From Bradyrhizobium japonicum USDA 6 (GTDB lineage Bacteria > Pseudomonadota > Alphaproteobacteria > Rhizobiales > Xanthobacteraceae): a stretch of DNA of 64,000 bases. The stretch spans positions 3,512,001 to 3,576,000 of the forward strand of contig NC_017249.1 in NCBI RefSeq assembly GCF_000284375.1, given 5' to 3'. Under the pieces are notes generated by a model. That model was not told the origin of the DNA, ran no database searches, and was given only the letters and a program-made list of their open reading frames with translations. The first letter of the stretch is position 1; each line of letters begins with the position of its first letter. The position numbers and the translations under genes are program-made. Below are positions 32,867 to 42,258 of this stretch, piece after piece.

Positions 32867-33636
32867 GCGAGCCTCCACGGAAACAGCCAGGCGTTGAACG
32901 CCTTGAACATGAAGTCCGAGAGGAGACCGATCAGTCCGATGACGATGATGCCGAAGATGATCTGGCCGGTGTTGAGCAGCGCCTGGCTGTCGGTGATCAT
33001 GTGGCCGATGCCCGAGGACGAGCCGATCAGCTCGGCGACGATGACGTAGGTCCAGGCCCAGCCCAGCACCAGCCGCAGGATTTCGGCGATCTCGGGCGCG
33101 GAGGAGGGCAGCAGCACGCGGCGGATGATGCCGCGGTCGCTGGCCCCGAGCGTATAGGCCGCCTCGACCAGATCGCGCCGCGTAGTGCCCACGGTTACGG
33201 CGATCATCAGGATGATCTGGAATACCGAGCCGATGAAGATGACGAGCAACTTCTGCAATTCGCCGATGCCGGCCCACAGGATCAGCAGCGGGATAAAGGC
33301 CGAGGCAGGCAAATAGCGAGCAAAGGAGACGAACGGTTCGAGGAACGCTTCGACCGGCTTGTAGGCGCCCATCAGCACGCCGAGCGGAACCGCGATGATC
33401 GCAGCGAGCGCGAAGCCGCCGACGACGCGCCAGATCGTCATGCCGATGTCGAACAGGAAGCCCTGCTTGGCGAGCAGGTCATAGCCTTCCTGCATCATGG
33501 TCAGCGGGTTCGCGAGAAAGGTCTTCGACACATGGCCGCCGAGCGTTGCCCACGACCAGAGGGCGACGAACAGCACGAAGAACGCGAGGCCGTAAACCAC
33601 GCGCTGCTTCGATGTCACGGGATCCAGGGGACGCAT
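32863..33636 (-). CDS. ABC transporter permease, NitT/TauT (SsuC) type
   Basis: A 257-residue inner-membrane permease with about six membrane segments and the EAA loop region (EAAYTLGASDRGIIRRVLLPSSAPEI), which contacts the ATPase. Typical of one-permease SsuC/TauC homodimeric importers. I chose ATG 33636; the preceding in-frame TTG adds one residue only. It lies 72 bp after the binding-protein gene, and the gap contains a strong stem-loop. Confidence 0.9.
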   Translation of the reverse strand: MRPLDPVTSKQRVVYGLAFFVLFVALWSWATLGGHVSKTFLANPLTMMQEGYDLLAKQGFLFDIGMTIWRVVGGFALAAIIAVPLGVLMGAYKPVEAFLEPFVSFARYLPASAFIPLLILWAGIGELQKLLVIFIGSVFQIILMIAVTVGTTRRDLVEAAYTLGASDRGIIRRVLLPSSAPEIAEILRLVLGWAWTYVIVAELIGSSSGIGHMITDSQALLNTGQIIFGIIVIGLIGLLSDFMFKAFNAWLFPWRLA

Positions 33637-33667
33637 CAACGATCTATCCGGGCGGTGAACGAGTTTT

Positions 33668-33693
33668 CCGGCCCCGCCGCGAGACGGGGCCGG
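33668..33693 (-). other. Stem-loop between binding-protein and permease genes
   Basis: CCGGCCCCG (33668-33676) and CGGGGCCGG (33685-33693) form a perfect 9-bp stem with an 8-base loop. On the minus strand no T-tract follows. Such structures after binding-protein genes often stabilise that part of the message or attenuate read-through, which would raise the binding protein over the permease. Confidence 0.55.
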
Positions 33694-33708
33694 CAGCTCC
33701 TGAAGGGT

Positions 33709-34653
33709 TTACTTGATGTAGCTCGCGTCGAAGAGGTCCTCGACCTTCGGCGCGGCCTTGATGATGCCGATCTCGAGCAGGAGGTCGGCGGCCTCCTTGT
33801 TGAAGGTCAGGAAATCGCCGGCAAAGAACTTCTGGTTCGCGGCCTTGTCCTGCCAGCGCAGATATTTGGCCGAATTGCCGAACGCCTCGCCGGTCTGCTT
33901 CACATCGGCGCCCATGATCTCATAGGCCTTGGCCTGGTCCTTGGCGATCATGTCGAGCGCCTCGAAATAGCTGTCGGCGAGCGCCTTGGCAGCCTTCGGG
34001 TTCTCGGTGAGGAACTTCGGCGTGCAGCCAAAGGTGTCCATGACCATCGGGTAGTCGAGCGTGGTCGCGATGATCTTGCCCTTGTCGGGCGCGGCGCGAA
34101 CCGTCGACAGATACGGCTCGTAGGTCATCGCGGCATCGTTCTGGCCGGAGACGAAGGCCTGCGCGGCCGCAGCGGGCTCGAGGTTCACGACGGTGACGTC
34201 CTTCACCGAGAGCCCGTTCTTCTTCAGCATCCAGGCCAGCGCGAAATAGGGCGAAGTGCCGGGCGCGGAAGCCGCGACGGTCTTGCCCTTGAGGTCCTTG
34301 ATCGATGCGAGATCGTTGCGAACGGCCATGCCGTCGGCACCATAGCTCTTGTCGAGCTGGAAGATCTGCTTGGTCGCAACGCCGTTGGCGTTCCAGGAGA
34401 TCCAGGTCTCGACCGTCGTGGCAGCGCACTGGACGTCGCCGGAGGCGATCGCGAGGTGGCGGTCCTTCTGCGGGATCTTCTTGATCGTCACGTCAAGACC
34501 ATTTTTCTTGAAGATGCCGGCCTCCTTCGCCAGCGTGAGCGGCGCGAAGCCGGTCCATCCGGAGATGCCGATGCCGACCTTGACGTCGTCGGCGAGCACG
34601 GGAGTGGAGGCCGCAAGTGCAATGATTGTCGCAAATACCTTTAAACTACGCAT
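33709..34653 (-). CDS. ABC transporter substrate-binding protein, NMT1/TauA type
   Basis: A 314-residue periplasmic receptor. The signal peptide MRSLKVFATIIALAASTPVLA is cleaved before DDVKVGIG. The fold is the type II two-lobed receptor of nitrate/taurine-type importers (KEAGIFKKNGLDVTIKKIPQKD, then DLKGKTVAASAPGTSPYF). The ligand is unknown; being in the hut cluster suggests histidine, urocanate, or a hydantoin or formyl derivative. I chose ATG 34653 for its signal peptide and upstream GAGGA. It follows hutC after a 106-bp gap that may hold its own promoter. Confidence 0.9.
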   Translation of the reverse strand: MRSLKVFATIIALAASTPVLADDVKVGIGISGWTGFAPLTLAKEAGIFKKNGLDVTIKKIPQKDRHLAIASGDVQCAATTVETWISWNANGVATKQIFQLDKSYGADGMAVRNDLASIKDLKGKTVAASAPGTSPYFALAWMLKKNGLSVKDVTVVNLEPAAAAQAFVSGQNDAAMTYEPYLSTVRAAPDKGKIIATTLDYPMVMDTFGCTPKFLTENPKAAKALADSYFEALDMIAKDQAKAYEIMGADVKQTGEAFGNSAKYLRWQDKAANQKFFAGDFLTFNKEAADLLLEIGIIKAAPKVEDLFDASYIK

Positions 34654-34759
34654 GATTGTCGTCCTCTTGCCGATCGATGGTTTGACGTCTTGTTGATCAT
34701 TGCCGGCCCATATGGACCGTTGCCCGAAGCGTTGCACGATTTGTGCCGACATTGTTCTC

Positions 34760-35488
34760 TCAGCCTCCCTTGAATCGGGCGACAAGGCGGTGAGAGTCAC
34801 CGGGATAGAGCAGGCGCACCGCGGTGATGGTGCGTGCGCTGCGCCAGGTATAGCGGTCGATCACGAGGCAAGGCGCGCCGACGGCGATGTCGAGCGCTTC
34901 CGCCGTGCGATCGTCCGCAACGATGGCGCTGATCGTATGCTCGGCTTCCGTCCATGGGACATGATGAAGCAGCCACGAGCCGGGCGGCTCGCGCGAGAAA
35001 TCCGCGGTCGCCGCATCCGGCACGGAGGAAAGATCGATCAGTCGGTCCTCGACGGCAAACGGCACCTTGTCGGCGCTGTGCCGGCAAGTGATCGCAACCA
35101 CCTTGCCGGCCTTCTTGACGCCAAGACGCTCGCGGTCGGCGGCGGTCGCCGCGCGCAGCTTGCGCCCGATCAGCTCGTAGCCGTAGCCGCGGCCAAGCGC
35201 GGTGATCTCGGCGCGAATGTCTGCGATCTTCAGCACCGCGGACAGATGCTGCGGCCGGCGTACGAAGGAGCCGGCGCGCCGCCGCCGTTCGATCAGGTCT
35301 GCCTGCGCGAGCTCCGACAGCGCTTTGTTCACCGTCATGCGCGAGCAGCCGTAACGTGCGACCAGTTCGTGCTCGAACGGGATGCGATGCCCGGGCGGCC
35401 ACTCGCCGGTCAGGATGCGCTTCTCGATGTCGGCGCGGATGCGCTTGTAGAGCGTCGGCTGGTCGGCGGCATCGGTGGCCAGGCTCAT
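34760..35488 (-). CDS. hutC: HutC, GntR/HutC-family repressor of histidine utilisation
   Basis: A 242-residue repressor with an N-terminal GntR winged helix (LYKRIRADIEKRILTGEWPPGHRIPFEHELVARYGCSRMTVNKAL) and a C-terminal UTRA ligand-binding domain. HutC proteins bind urocanate and release DNA when histidine is being degraded (family knowledge). ATG 35488 overlaps the hutF stop by 4 bases and has GGAG upstream. Its likely operator is the palindrome at 36878-36897 between hutF and hutI, so it would control both arms of the cluster and itself. Confidence 0.92.
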   Translation of the reverse strand: MSLATDAADQPTLYKRIRADIEKRILTGEWPPGHRIPFEHELVARYGCSRMTVNKALSELAQADLIERRRRAGSFVRRPQHLSAVLKIADIRAEITALGRGYGYELIGRKLRAATAADRERLGVKKAGKVVAITCRHSADKVPFAVEDRLIDLSSVPDAATADFSREPPGSWLLHHVPWTEAEHTISAIVADDRTAEALDIAVGAPCLVIDRYTWRSARTITAVRLLYPGDSHRLVARFKGG

Positions 35489-36843
35489 GCGAGGAGCCTC
35501 CGCACCGCCGCGTTGAAGCGCTCGCGCGCGATCTGTCGCAGCCTGTGACGCCCGCCTTCGACGACCTTGTGGCCGCCGGCCCAGACGCAATCGATCGCGC
35601 CGGTCCCTCCGGCAAAAATCCAACCGTCGATGGCGGCGTCGCGCAAACGTCCCGCGAGTGACGGATGTGCGGTGTCAAGTGTGACGATGTCGGCGCGTGC
35701 GCCGGGCTCGAGGCCAACCGTCGCTTGTGCCAGCGCGCGCGCACCGCCGGCGAGCGTATGATCGAACAGCGTACGTCCCGTCGAGCGGCCTGCGCCGCCG
35801 GAGAGCACGTTGCGCTCGCGATGCTTGAGACGCTGGCCATATTCGAGCTGACGCAGCTCGTCGGCTGCGCCGACCAGCACGTTGGAGTCGGTGCCCACAC
35901 CGAATGCGCCGCCGGCGTGGACGAATTCGCGCGCCGGAAAGATGCCGTCCCCGAGACTGGCTTCCGTGATGGGGCAGAGACCCGCCACTGCACCGGTCCT
36001 GGCGAATGCGGTTACTTCCGCGTCCGTCGTATGGGTCGCGTGGATGAGGCACCAGCGTTGATCGACGGGCGCGTTCTCCAGCAGCCACTGCACCGGCCGT
36101 CGTCCCGACCAGGCCAGGCAATCCTCGACCTCTTTCACCTGCTCGGCGGCATGAATGTGCACCGGCCCGCCATCCGCGAGTGGAATGATCGCCGCGAGCT
36201 CGTCCGGCGTCACCGCGCGCAGGCTGTGCGGCGCGATGCCGATATTGGCGCCCGGCAATCTGCTGATCGCCTTGCGCGATGCAGCCATCAGAGCGGCGAA
36301 CTGATCGACCGAGCAGATGAAGCGGCGCTGGCCTTCATGCGGGGCTGCGCCTCCGAAAGAGCCGTGCGCATAAAAACTCGGCAGCAGCGTCAGCGCAATG
36401 CCGGAAGCTTCGGCGGCCTGCGCAATGCGGGCAGCCATTTCCGCGAGGTCGGCATAAGGAGAGCCGTCGCGGTCGTGGTGGAGGTATTGGAATTCGCCGA
36501 CGCGGGTAAAGCCCTGTTCGAGCATCTCGACATACAGCAACGTCGCAACGGCAGCGACATCGTCCGGCGTCATCGCCAGCGCGAAACGATACATCGTGTC
36601 GCGCCAGGTCCAGAATGTATCGGTGCTATCGCCGCGCAGCTCGGCCAGCCCCGCCATGCCGCGCTGGAATGCGTGGCTGTGCAGGCTCGCCAAGCCCGGA
36701 AGCGCAATTCCGTGACGCTCGTCGCCGGCGGCCGGCGCCACGCCCGGCGTCACCTCGGCGATCGCGCCGGCGGTGATCACCATCTGCACGTCATTGGCCC
36801 AGCCCGAGGGCAGGAGCGCGGAGGCGAAATGCAGTCGGGTCAT
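35485..36843 (-). CDS. hutF: HutF, formimidoylglutamate deiminase
   Basis: A 452-residue amidohydrolase that converts N-formimino-L-glutamate to N-formyl-L-glutamate and ammonia. Metal ligands are visible in SLHSHAFQRGMAG, in IHIHAAEQ-like PVHIHAAEQVKEV, in LIHATHTT and in FGVGTDSNV. This enzyme marks the five-step histidine pathway, which needs a further deformylase (HutG), not recognised in this window. It is divergent from hutI with an 82-bp gap and translationally coupled to hutC. Confidence 0.93.
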   Translation of the reverse strand: MTRLHFASALLPSGWANDVQMVITAGAIAEVTPGVAPAAGDERHGIALPGLASLHSHAFQRGMAGLAELRGDSTDTFWTWRDTMYRFALAMTPDDVAAVATLLYVEMLEQGFTRVGEFQYLHHDRDGSPYADLAEMAARIAQAAEASGIALTLLPSFYAHGSFGGAAPHEGQRRFICSVDQFAALMAASRKAISRLPGANIGIAPHSLRAVTPDELAAIIPLADGGPVHIHAAEQVKEVEDCLAWSGRRPVQWLLENAPVDQRWCLIHATHTTDAEVTAFARTGAVAGLCPITEASLGDGIFPAREFVHAGGAFGVGTDSNVLVGAADELRQLEYGQRLKHRERNVLSGGAGRSTGRTLFDHTLAGGARALAQATVGLEPGARADIVTLDTAHPSLAGRLRDAAIDGWIFAGGTGAIDCVWAGGHKVVEGGRHRLRQIARERFNAAVRRLLA

Positions 36844-36877
36844 GATTACACGCCGGCTGGACAGAACCGCCCCACGA

Positions 36878-36897
36878 TTATATGTCTAGACATATAA
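36878..36897. promoter_or_regulatory. Perfect 20-bp palindrome, probable HutC operator
   Basis: TTATATGTCTAGACATATAA lies in the 82-bp gap between the divergent hutF and hutI genes. It is 34 bp from the hutF start and 28 bp from the hutI start. GntR/HutC-type repressors bind such AT-rich palindromes, and hutC is the only regulator gene in the cluster. Confidence 0.75.
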
Positions 36898-36925
36898 GTC
36901 AAGCATCCCACGAAGGGACCATTGC

Positions 36926-38140
36926 ATGGCAGAGCGCTTCGACCGGATCTGGCACAACGCCCGGCTCGCCACGATGCGGGCCGACCGTCCCGATCTCGGC
37001 GAGATCGAGCACGGCGTGATCGCCACGCGCGGCGGTCATATCGTCTATGCGGGCGCAGCGGCGGATTTCCCCGGTGATGCAGACGCGATCAAGCGGATCG
37101 ACTGTGAGGGGCGCTGGATCACGCCCGGCCTCGTCGATTGCCATACCCATCTCGTCTATGGCGGCAACCGCGCGCATGAATTCGAGCTGCGCCTGAAGGG
37201 CGCAAGCTACGAGGAAATCGCGCGCGCCGGTGGCGGAATTGTCTCGACAGTCGCCGCGACCCGCAAGGCGAGCGAGGCCGAGCTCGTTGCAAACGCGCTG
37301 CCGCGGCTCGATGCGCTGGTCGGCGAGGGCGTCACCACCATCGAGATCAAGTCCGGTTACGGCCTCGATACCGAGACCGAGATGCGTCAGCTCTCAGCGG
37401 CGCGCATCCTCGGCCGTCAGCGGCCGGTTGCGATCCGCACATCCTTTCTCGGGGCGCATGCGCTGCCTGTGGAGGCCAGCGGTGACAAGGATCGCTACAT
37501 CGATCTCGTGTGTCATGAAATGCTGCCGGCTGTCGCAAAGGCCGGTCTTGCCGATGCCGTCGATGCCTTCATGGAAGGTATCGCGTTCTCGGCCGAGCAG
37601 ACCGCGCGGGTGTTCGAGACGGCGAGGGGGCTTGGGCTGCCGGTCAAGCTCCATGCCGACCAGCTGTCCAACCTCGGCGGCGCTGCGCTCGCCGCAAAAT
37701 TCTCGGCGCTCTCCGCCGATCACCTCGAGCATACCGACGAGGCCGGCGCCGCCGCAATGGCGAAGGCCGGAACTGTCGCCGTGCTGCTGCCCGGTGCCTT
37801 CTATTTCATCCGCGAGACACAGAAGCCGCCGGTCGAGGCGTTCCGCAGGCACGGCGTCCACATGGCGCTCGCGACCGACTGCAATCCCGGCAGCTCGCCG
37901 CTGACATCCCTTCTGCTCACGATGAACATGGGCGCGACGCTGTTCCGGATGACGGTGGCCGAATGCCTCGCTGGTGTCACCCGTGAAGGCGCGCGGGCGC
38001 TCGGCGTGCTCAATGAGACCGGCACGCTGGAAGCAGGGAAGTGGTGCGATCTCGCGATCTGGGACATCGAGCGCCCCGCCGAGCTCGTCTACCGCATCGG
38101 CTTCAATCCGCTGCATCGCCGGGTTTGGAGGGGACAGTGA
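36926..38140 (+). CDS. hutI: HutI, imidazolonepropionase
   Basis: A 404-residue amidohydrolase that opens 4-imidazolone-5-propionate to N-formimino-L-glutamate. Metal ligands His73 and His75 are in [12 protein letters not shown]. Further family motifs are [29 protein letters not shown] and ATDCNPGSS. It is the first gene of the plus-strand hut arm, and its TGA overlaps the GTG start of hutH. Cytosolic. Confidence 0.95.
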   Translation: MAERFDRIWHNARLATMRADRPDLGEIEHGVIATRGGHIVYAGAAADFPGDADAIKRIDCEGRWITPGLVDCHTHLVYGGNRAHEFELRLKGASYEEIARAGGGIVSTVAATRKASEAELVANALPRLDALVGEGVTTIEIKSGYGLDTETEMRQLSAARILGRQRPVAIRTSFLGAHALPVEASGDKDRYIDLVCHEMLPAVAKAGLADAVDAFMEGIAFSAEQTARVFETARGLGLPVKLHADQLSNLGGAALAAKFSALSADHLEHTDEAGAAAMAKAGTVAVLLPGAFYFIRETQKPPVEAFRRHGVHMALATDCNPGSSPLTSLLLTMNMGATLFRMTVAECLAGVTREGARALGVLNETGTLEAGKWCDLAIWDIERPAELVYRIGFNPLHRRVWRGQ

Positions 38141-39696
38141 CGGAACAGGGCGCGGTGATCGCCGTCAAGCCGGGAACGGTAAGCCTCGGTGATCTCGCGC
38201 GCGTGCTCAAAGGCGCCGCTGTCGTGCTTGATCCGTCATTCTGGCCGCGCGTCGAGGCGACGGCGGAGATCGTCGCAAAGGCCGCAAACGCCGCCGCGCC
38301 GGTCTACGGCATCAATACCGGTTTTGGAAAACTGGCCTCGAAGCGCATTCCGCCCGACCAGACCGCGCTGCTCCAGCGCAATCTCATCGTCTCGCATTGC
38401 TGCGGTGTCGGCCTGGCTACGCCGGAGCCGATCGTGCGGCTGATGATGGCGTTGAAGATCGTCTCGCTCGGCCGCGGCGCCTCCGGCGTGCGTCGCGAGG
38501 TGATCGAGCAGTTGCAGGCCATGCTGGCGCAGGACGTCTATCCGCTGGTGCCGCAGCAGGGCTCGGTCGGCGCCTCTGGTGATCTTGCGCCGCTCGCGCA
38601 CATGACGGCGGTGATGATCGGCGAGGGGGAGGCGATCGTTGATGGCAAGACTGTCTCCGGCCGTGAGGCACTCGCCGTCGCCGGTCTCGCGCCGCTGACG
38701 CTCGGTCCCAAGGAGGGGCTCGCGCTCATCAACGGGACGCAGTTCTCGACGGCCTACGCCGTCTCCGGCGTGCTGCGCGCGTTTCGCCTGGCTCGCGCCG
38801 CGCTCGTGACCGGCGCGCTGTCGGTCGATGCGGCAATGGCATCGACGGCGCCGTTTCGCCCGGAAATTCAGGCGCTGCGCGGTCACGCCGGACAGGTCGC
38901 TGCGGCCGCGACGTTGACCGCGTTGCTCGACGGCAGCGATATCAGGTTGTCGCATCTCGAAGGTGACGAGCGCGTGCAGGATCCCTATTGCCTGCGGTGC
39001 CAGCCGCAGGTCGCGGGCGCTGCGCTCGACTTGATCACGCAGGCCGCCCGCACCCTGGTCGTCGAAGCCAATGCCGTCACCGACAATCCGCTCGTTCTGG
39101 TCGAGACCGGCGAGATCGTCTCCGGCGGCAATTTCCACGCTGAGCCGGTCGCCTTTGCCGCCGATACGATCGCGCTGGCGCTGTCGGAGATCGGCGCGAT
39201 CAGCGAGCGGCGGATCGCGACGCTGGTCGATCCCGCGCTCAATTTCGGTCTTCCGCCGTTTCTGACGCCCGATCCCGGCATCAATTCCGGCTTCATGATC
39301 GCCGAGGTCACGGGCGCTGCGCTCTACGCCGAGAACAAGCAGCGTGCGGCTGCCTGCTCGATCGACTCGACCCCGACCAGCGCCAACCAGGAAGACCATG
39401 TCTCGATGGCCGCGCACGCCGCGCGTCGCCTCTCGGACATGGCCGATAATCTCGCCGCCATCCTCGGCATCGAGCTCCTGGTCGCCGCACAAGGCATCAC
39501 GCTGCGTGCGCCGCATGCGACCAGCGCGCCACTCGCAGCCGTCATTGCTGCGCTTCGCGAGCATGTGCCCGCGCTCGCCGCCGACCGCTACATGGCCGGC
39601 GATCTCGCCCAGGCGGCGGCGCTGATCGAAGCCGATGCGCTACCGGCCGTGGCGATCGCGGCGCTTCCAACCGATCCGTTCCCGAGACTTGACTAA
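38137..39696 (+). CDS. hutH: HutH, histidine ammonia-lyase
   Basis: A 519-residue lyase that deaminates histidine to urocanate, the first step of the pathway. The electrophilic MIO cofactor forms from Ala146-Ser147-Gly148 in [14 protein letters not shown]. The substrate and tetramer motifs (NTGFGKLAS near the N-terminus, [13 protein letters not shown] later) are intact. I chose GTG 38137, overlapping the hutI stop by 4 bases; upstream GGAGGGG is a good ribosome site. It is 13 bp before hutU. Confidence 0.95.
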   Translation: MTEQGAVIAVKPGTVSLGDLARVLKGAAVVLDPSFWPRVEATAEIVAKAANAAAPVYGINTGFGKLASKRIPPDQTALLQRNLIVSHCCGVGLATPEPIVRLMMALKIVSLGRGASGVRREVIEQLQAMLAQDVYPLVPQQGSVGASGDLAPLAHMTAVMIGEGEAIVDGKTVSGREALAVAGLAPLTLGPKEGLALINGTQFSTAYAVSGVLRAFRLARAALVTGALSVDAAMASTAPFRPEIQALRGHAGQVAAAATLTALLDGSDIRLSHLEGDERVQDPYCLRCQPQVAGAALDLITQAARTLVVEANAVTDNPLVLVETGEIVSGGNFHAEPVAFAADTIALALSEIGAISERRIATLVDPALNFGLPPFLTPDPGINSGFMIAEVTGAALYAENKQRAAACSIDSTPTSANQEDHVSMAAHAARRLSDMADNLAAILGIELLVAAQGITLRAPHATSAPLAAVIAALREHVPALAADRYMAGDLAQAAALIEADALPAVAIAALPTDPFPRLD

Positions 39697-39709
39697 AGAG
39701 GTGCTCCGC

Positions 39710-41380
39710 ATGAACCGCCGACTGGACAATGACCGCACCATCCGCGCCCCCCGCGGCAGCGACATCAGCGCCAAGAGCTGGCTGACGGAAGCGCCCCTGC
39801 GCATGCTGATGAACAATCTCGATCCTGATGTCGCGGAGCGTCCGAGCGAGCTCGTCGTCTATGGCGGCATTGGCCGCGCCGCGCGCGACTGGGAGAGCTT
39901 TGACCGCATCACGGCGGCCTTGCGCACGCTCGAAGCCGACGAGACGCTGCTGGTCCAATCCGGCAAGCCGGTCGGTGTCTTCCGCACCCATGCCGATGCC
40001 CCGCGTGTCCTGATCGCGAACTCCAACATCGTGCCGCATTGGGCGACGCTCGACCATTTCAACGAGCTCGATCGCAAAGGCCTGATGATGTACGGCCAGA
40101 TGACGGCGGGCTCCTGGATCTATATCGGCAGCCAGGGCATCGTGCAGGGCACTTACGAGACCTTCGTCGAGGTCGGACGCCGCCATTACGGCGGCAGCCT
40201 TGCGGGCAAATGGATTCTCACCGCCGGTCTCGGCGGCATGGGCGGCGCGCAACCGCTGGCCGCGACCATGGCGGGCGCCTCGATGCTCGCGGTCGAGTGC
40301 CAGCCGAGCCGCATCGAGATGCGACTGCGCACTGGTTATCTCGATCGGCAGGCCGCGACGCTCGACGAGGCGCTGGCGATCATGGAAGATGCTGCGAAGA
40401 CGAAGAAGGCGGTTTCGGTCGGCCTGCTCGGCAACGCTGCGGAGATTTTCCCCGAGCTGGTGCGTCGCGGCGTCAAACCCGACATCGTCACCGACCAGAC
40501 CAGCGCGCATGATCCGATCAACGGCTACTTGCCGAAGGGCTGGACGCTCGCCGATTGGGAAGCCAAGCGCGCCTCCGATCCGAAGGCGGTGGAGCGTGCG
40601 TCGAAGACGTCGATGGTCGAGCACGTCCAGGCCATGCTGGATTTCCATGCGCAGGGCATTCCGACGCTCGACTACGGTAACAATATCCGCCAGATGGCGC
40701 AGGACATGGGCCTGAGGAACGCCTTCGATTTCCCGGGCTTCGTGCCTGCCTATATCCGTCCCTTGTTCTGCCGCGGCGTCGGGCCGTTCCGCTGGGCTGC
40801 GCTGTCGGGCGATCCCGAGGACATCTTCAAGACCGACGCCAAGGTCAAGGAGCTGATGCCTGACGACAAGCATCTGCACAATTGGCTCGACATGGCCAAG
40901 GAACGCATCAAGTTCCAGGGCCTGCCGGCGCGGATTTGCTGGGTTGGTCTCGGCGATCGCCATCGTCTGGGCCTTGCCTTCAACGAGATGGTGGCGCGTG
41001 GCGAACTGAAAGCGCCGATCGTGATCGGCCGCGATCATCTCGACAGCGGCTCGGTGGCGAGCCCCAACCGCGAGACCGAGGCGATGAAGGACGGATCGGA
41101 CGCGGTGTCCGACTGGCCCTTGCTCAACGCGCTGCTCAATTGCGCCAGCGGCGCGACCTGGGTGTCGCTGCATCACGGCGGCGGCGTCGGCATCGGCTAC
41201 TCGCAGCATGCCGGCATGGTGATCGTCGCCGACGGCACGCCGGAAGCGGCAAAGCGCATTGAGCGTGTGCTCTGGAACGATCCTGCCAGCGGCGTCATGC
41301 GCCATGCAGACGCGGGCTATGAGACTGCAATCGATTGTGCCCGTGACAAGGGCCTCGATCTGCCAAGCCTTGCGACGTAG
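39710..41380 (+). CDS. hutU: HutU, urocanate hydratase
   Basis: A 556-residue NAD-dependent urocanase that hydrates urocanate to imidazolonepropionate. Conserved stretches include [22 protein letters not shown], the Rossmann-like [19 protein letters not shown] and the substrate-end region [19 protein letters not shown]. The length is normal for the family. The stop codon at 41378-41380 directly abuts the stop codon of the convergent TetR gene. Confidence 0.95.
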   Translation: MNRRLDNDRTIRAPRGSDISAKSWLTEAPLRMLMNNLDPDVAERPSELVVYGGIGRAARDWESFDRITAALRTLEADETLLVQSGKPVGVFRTHADAPRVLIANSNIVPHWATLDHFNELDRKGLMMYGQMTAGSWIYIGSQGIVQGTYETFVEVGRRHYGGSLAGKWILTAGLGGMGGAQPLAATMAGASMLAVECQPSRIEMRLRTGYLDRQAATLDEALAIMEDAAKTKKAVSVGLLGNAAEIFPELVRRGVKPDIVTDQTSAHDPINGYLPKGWTLADWEAKRASDPKAVERASKTSMVEHVQAMLDFHAQGIPTLDYGNNIRQMAQDMGLRNAFDFPGFVPAYIRPLFCRGVGPFRWAALSGDPEDIFKTDAKVKELMPDDKHLHNWLDMAKERIKFQGLPARICWVGLGDRHRLGLAFNEMVARGELKAPIVIGRDHLDSGSVASPNRETEAMKDGSDAVSDWPLLNALLNCASGATWVSLHHGGGVGIGYSQHAGMVIVADGTPEAAKRIERVLWNDPASGVMRHADAGYETAIDCARDKGLDLPSLAT

Positions 41381-42088
41381 CTAGCCGCTCACCAGCAGCT
41401 TCGGCATTGTCATCTTCGCGCCGTCCATGAAGGTCTGGACGGCGTCGCGGACGATCGCGTCGAGATCGGGCGGGATCGGCGTCTCGTAGATGAACTTGCG
41501 GATGGCGAGATAGAAGATGCGGCCGTGCAGGCCCCAGAACAGCTCGGTCTCGCGTTCGCTGAGCGGATGGGATTTCGCGTCGGGCAGCTTCAGATCGTGG
41601 CGCAACTCGGCCGCCGCGGGCTCGATGATTTCGCGGCGGACAATGTCGAGATAACGGCCGGTGATGCCGAACGACTTCATGCCGGAGAAGACGAAGATCC
41701 GCACCCAATTGTACTCGAACACGCGTTCGACATAGTCGAGATAGAAGCGCGTCAGCCGCGCCTCGAGCGGCAAGGTTCGGTCGCGGATCATCGGCCCCCA
41801 ATCCGGCGACCAGCGGCTGAGATAGACCTCCTGGTAGACCCGTTCGATCAGCGCCTCCTTGCTCGGGAAGTGGCGATAGATCGCCGAATGCGTGATGCCC
41901 ATGCGTTTGGCGAGCTCGCGGGTCTGGCCCTCGAAGCCATGCTCGGCGAAGAAGCGGATCGCCTCGTCCACGATCGCACGCTCGCGGTCGGCCGCACGCA
42001 TGTTGCGGCGCTTTGGCGCGGACTTGCTGCCTGTGTCCGTCCGCTTCCGGACCGGTCGCTTCGCTGGTTTCTGCGCTTTTCGGGCCAT
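41381..42088 (-). CDS. TetR-family regulator of the molybdenum hydroxylase operon
   Basis: A 235-residue regulator with a basic N-terminal tail (KPAKRPVRKR) and a TetR helix-turn-helix (IVDEAIRFFAEHGFEGQTRELAKRMGITHSAIYRHFPSKEAL). The C-terminal half has a large ligand pocket domain. It is divergent from the hydroxylase/importer operon, and the 170-bp gap has two copies of its likely operator. I chose ATG 42088; the TTG at 42106 is an alternative. It probably represses the operon until the substrate or its oxidation product binds. Confidence 0.88.
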   Translation of the reverse strand: MARKAQKPAKRPVRKRTDTGSKSAPKRRNMRAADRERAIVDEAIRFFAEHGFEGQTRELAKRMGITHSAIYRHFPSKEALIERVYQEVYLSRWSPDWGPMIRDRTLPLEARLTRFYLDYVERVFEYNWVRIFVFSGMKSFGITGRYLDIVRREIIEPAAAELRHDLKLPDAKSHPLSERETELFWGLHGRIFYLAIRKFIYETPIPPDLDAIVRDAVQTFMDGAKMTMPKLLVSG

Positions 42089-42137
42089 TTCGTCGATGAA
42101 TCGCAATCTCAGGCTGCCTTCTTAGCCCATAGGTGCA

Positions 42138-42154
42138 TTTGTGACCAAATGGTC
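42138..42154 (-). promoter_or_regulatory. TetR operator candidate, copy 1
   Basis: On the minus strand it reads GACCATTTGGTCACAAA, a near copy of 42197-42213. Both contain the palindrome ACCA-NN-TGGT. Confidence 0.6.
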
Positions 42155-42196
42155 ATTTTCTGTTGACCGCCTCTCGGCGGCGTGTCAGGATTTTGA

Positions 42197-42213
42197 GACC
42201 AGATGGTTACAAA
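42197..42213 (+). promoter_or_regulatory. TetR operator candidate, copy 2
   Basis: GACCAGATGGTTACAAA on the plus strand, in opposite orientation to the copy at 42138-42154. It lies 45 bp before the start of the first operon gene. Confidence 0.6.
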
Positions 42214-42258
42214 TCTGGCATCCCGGCTGATGAGCCGACGGATCTCGAGGAAACGGCG

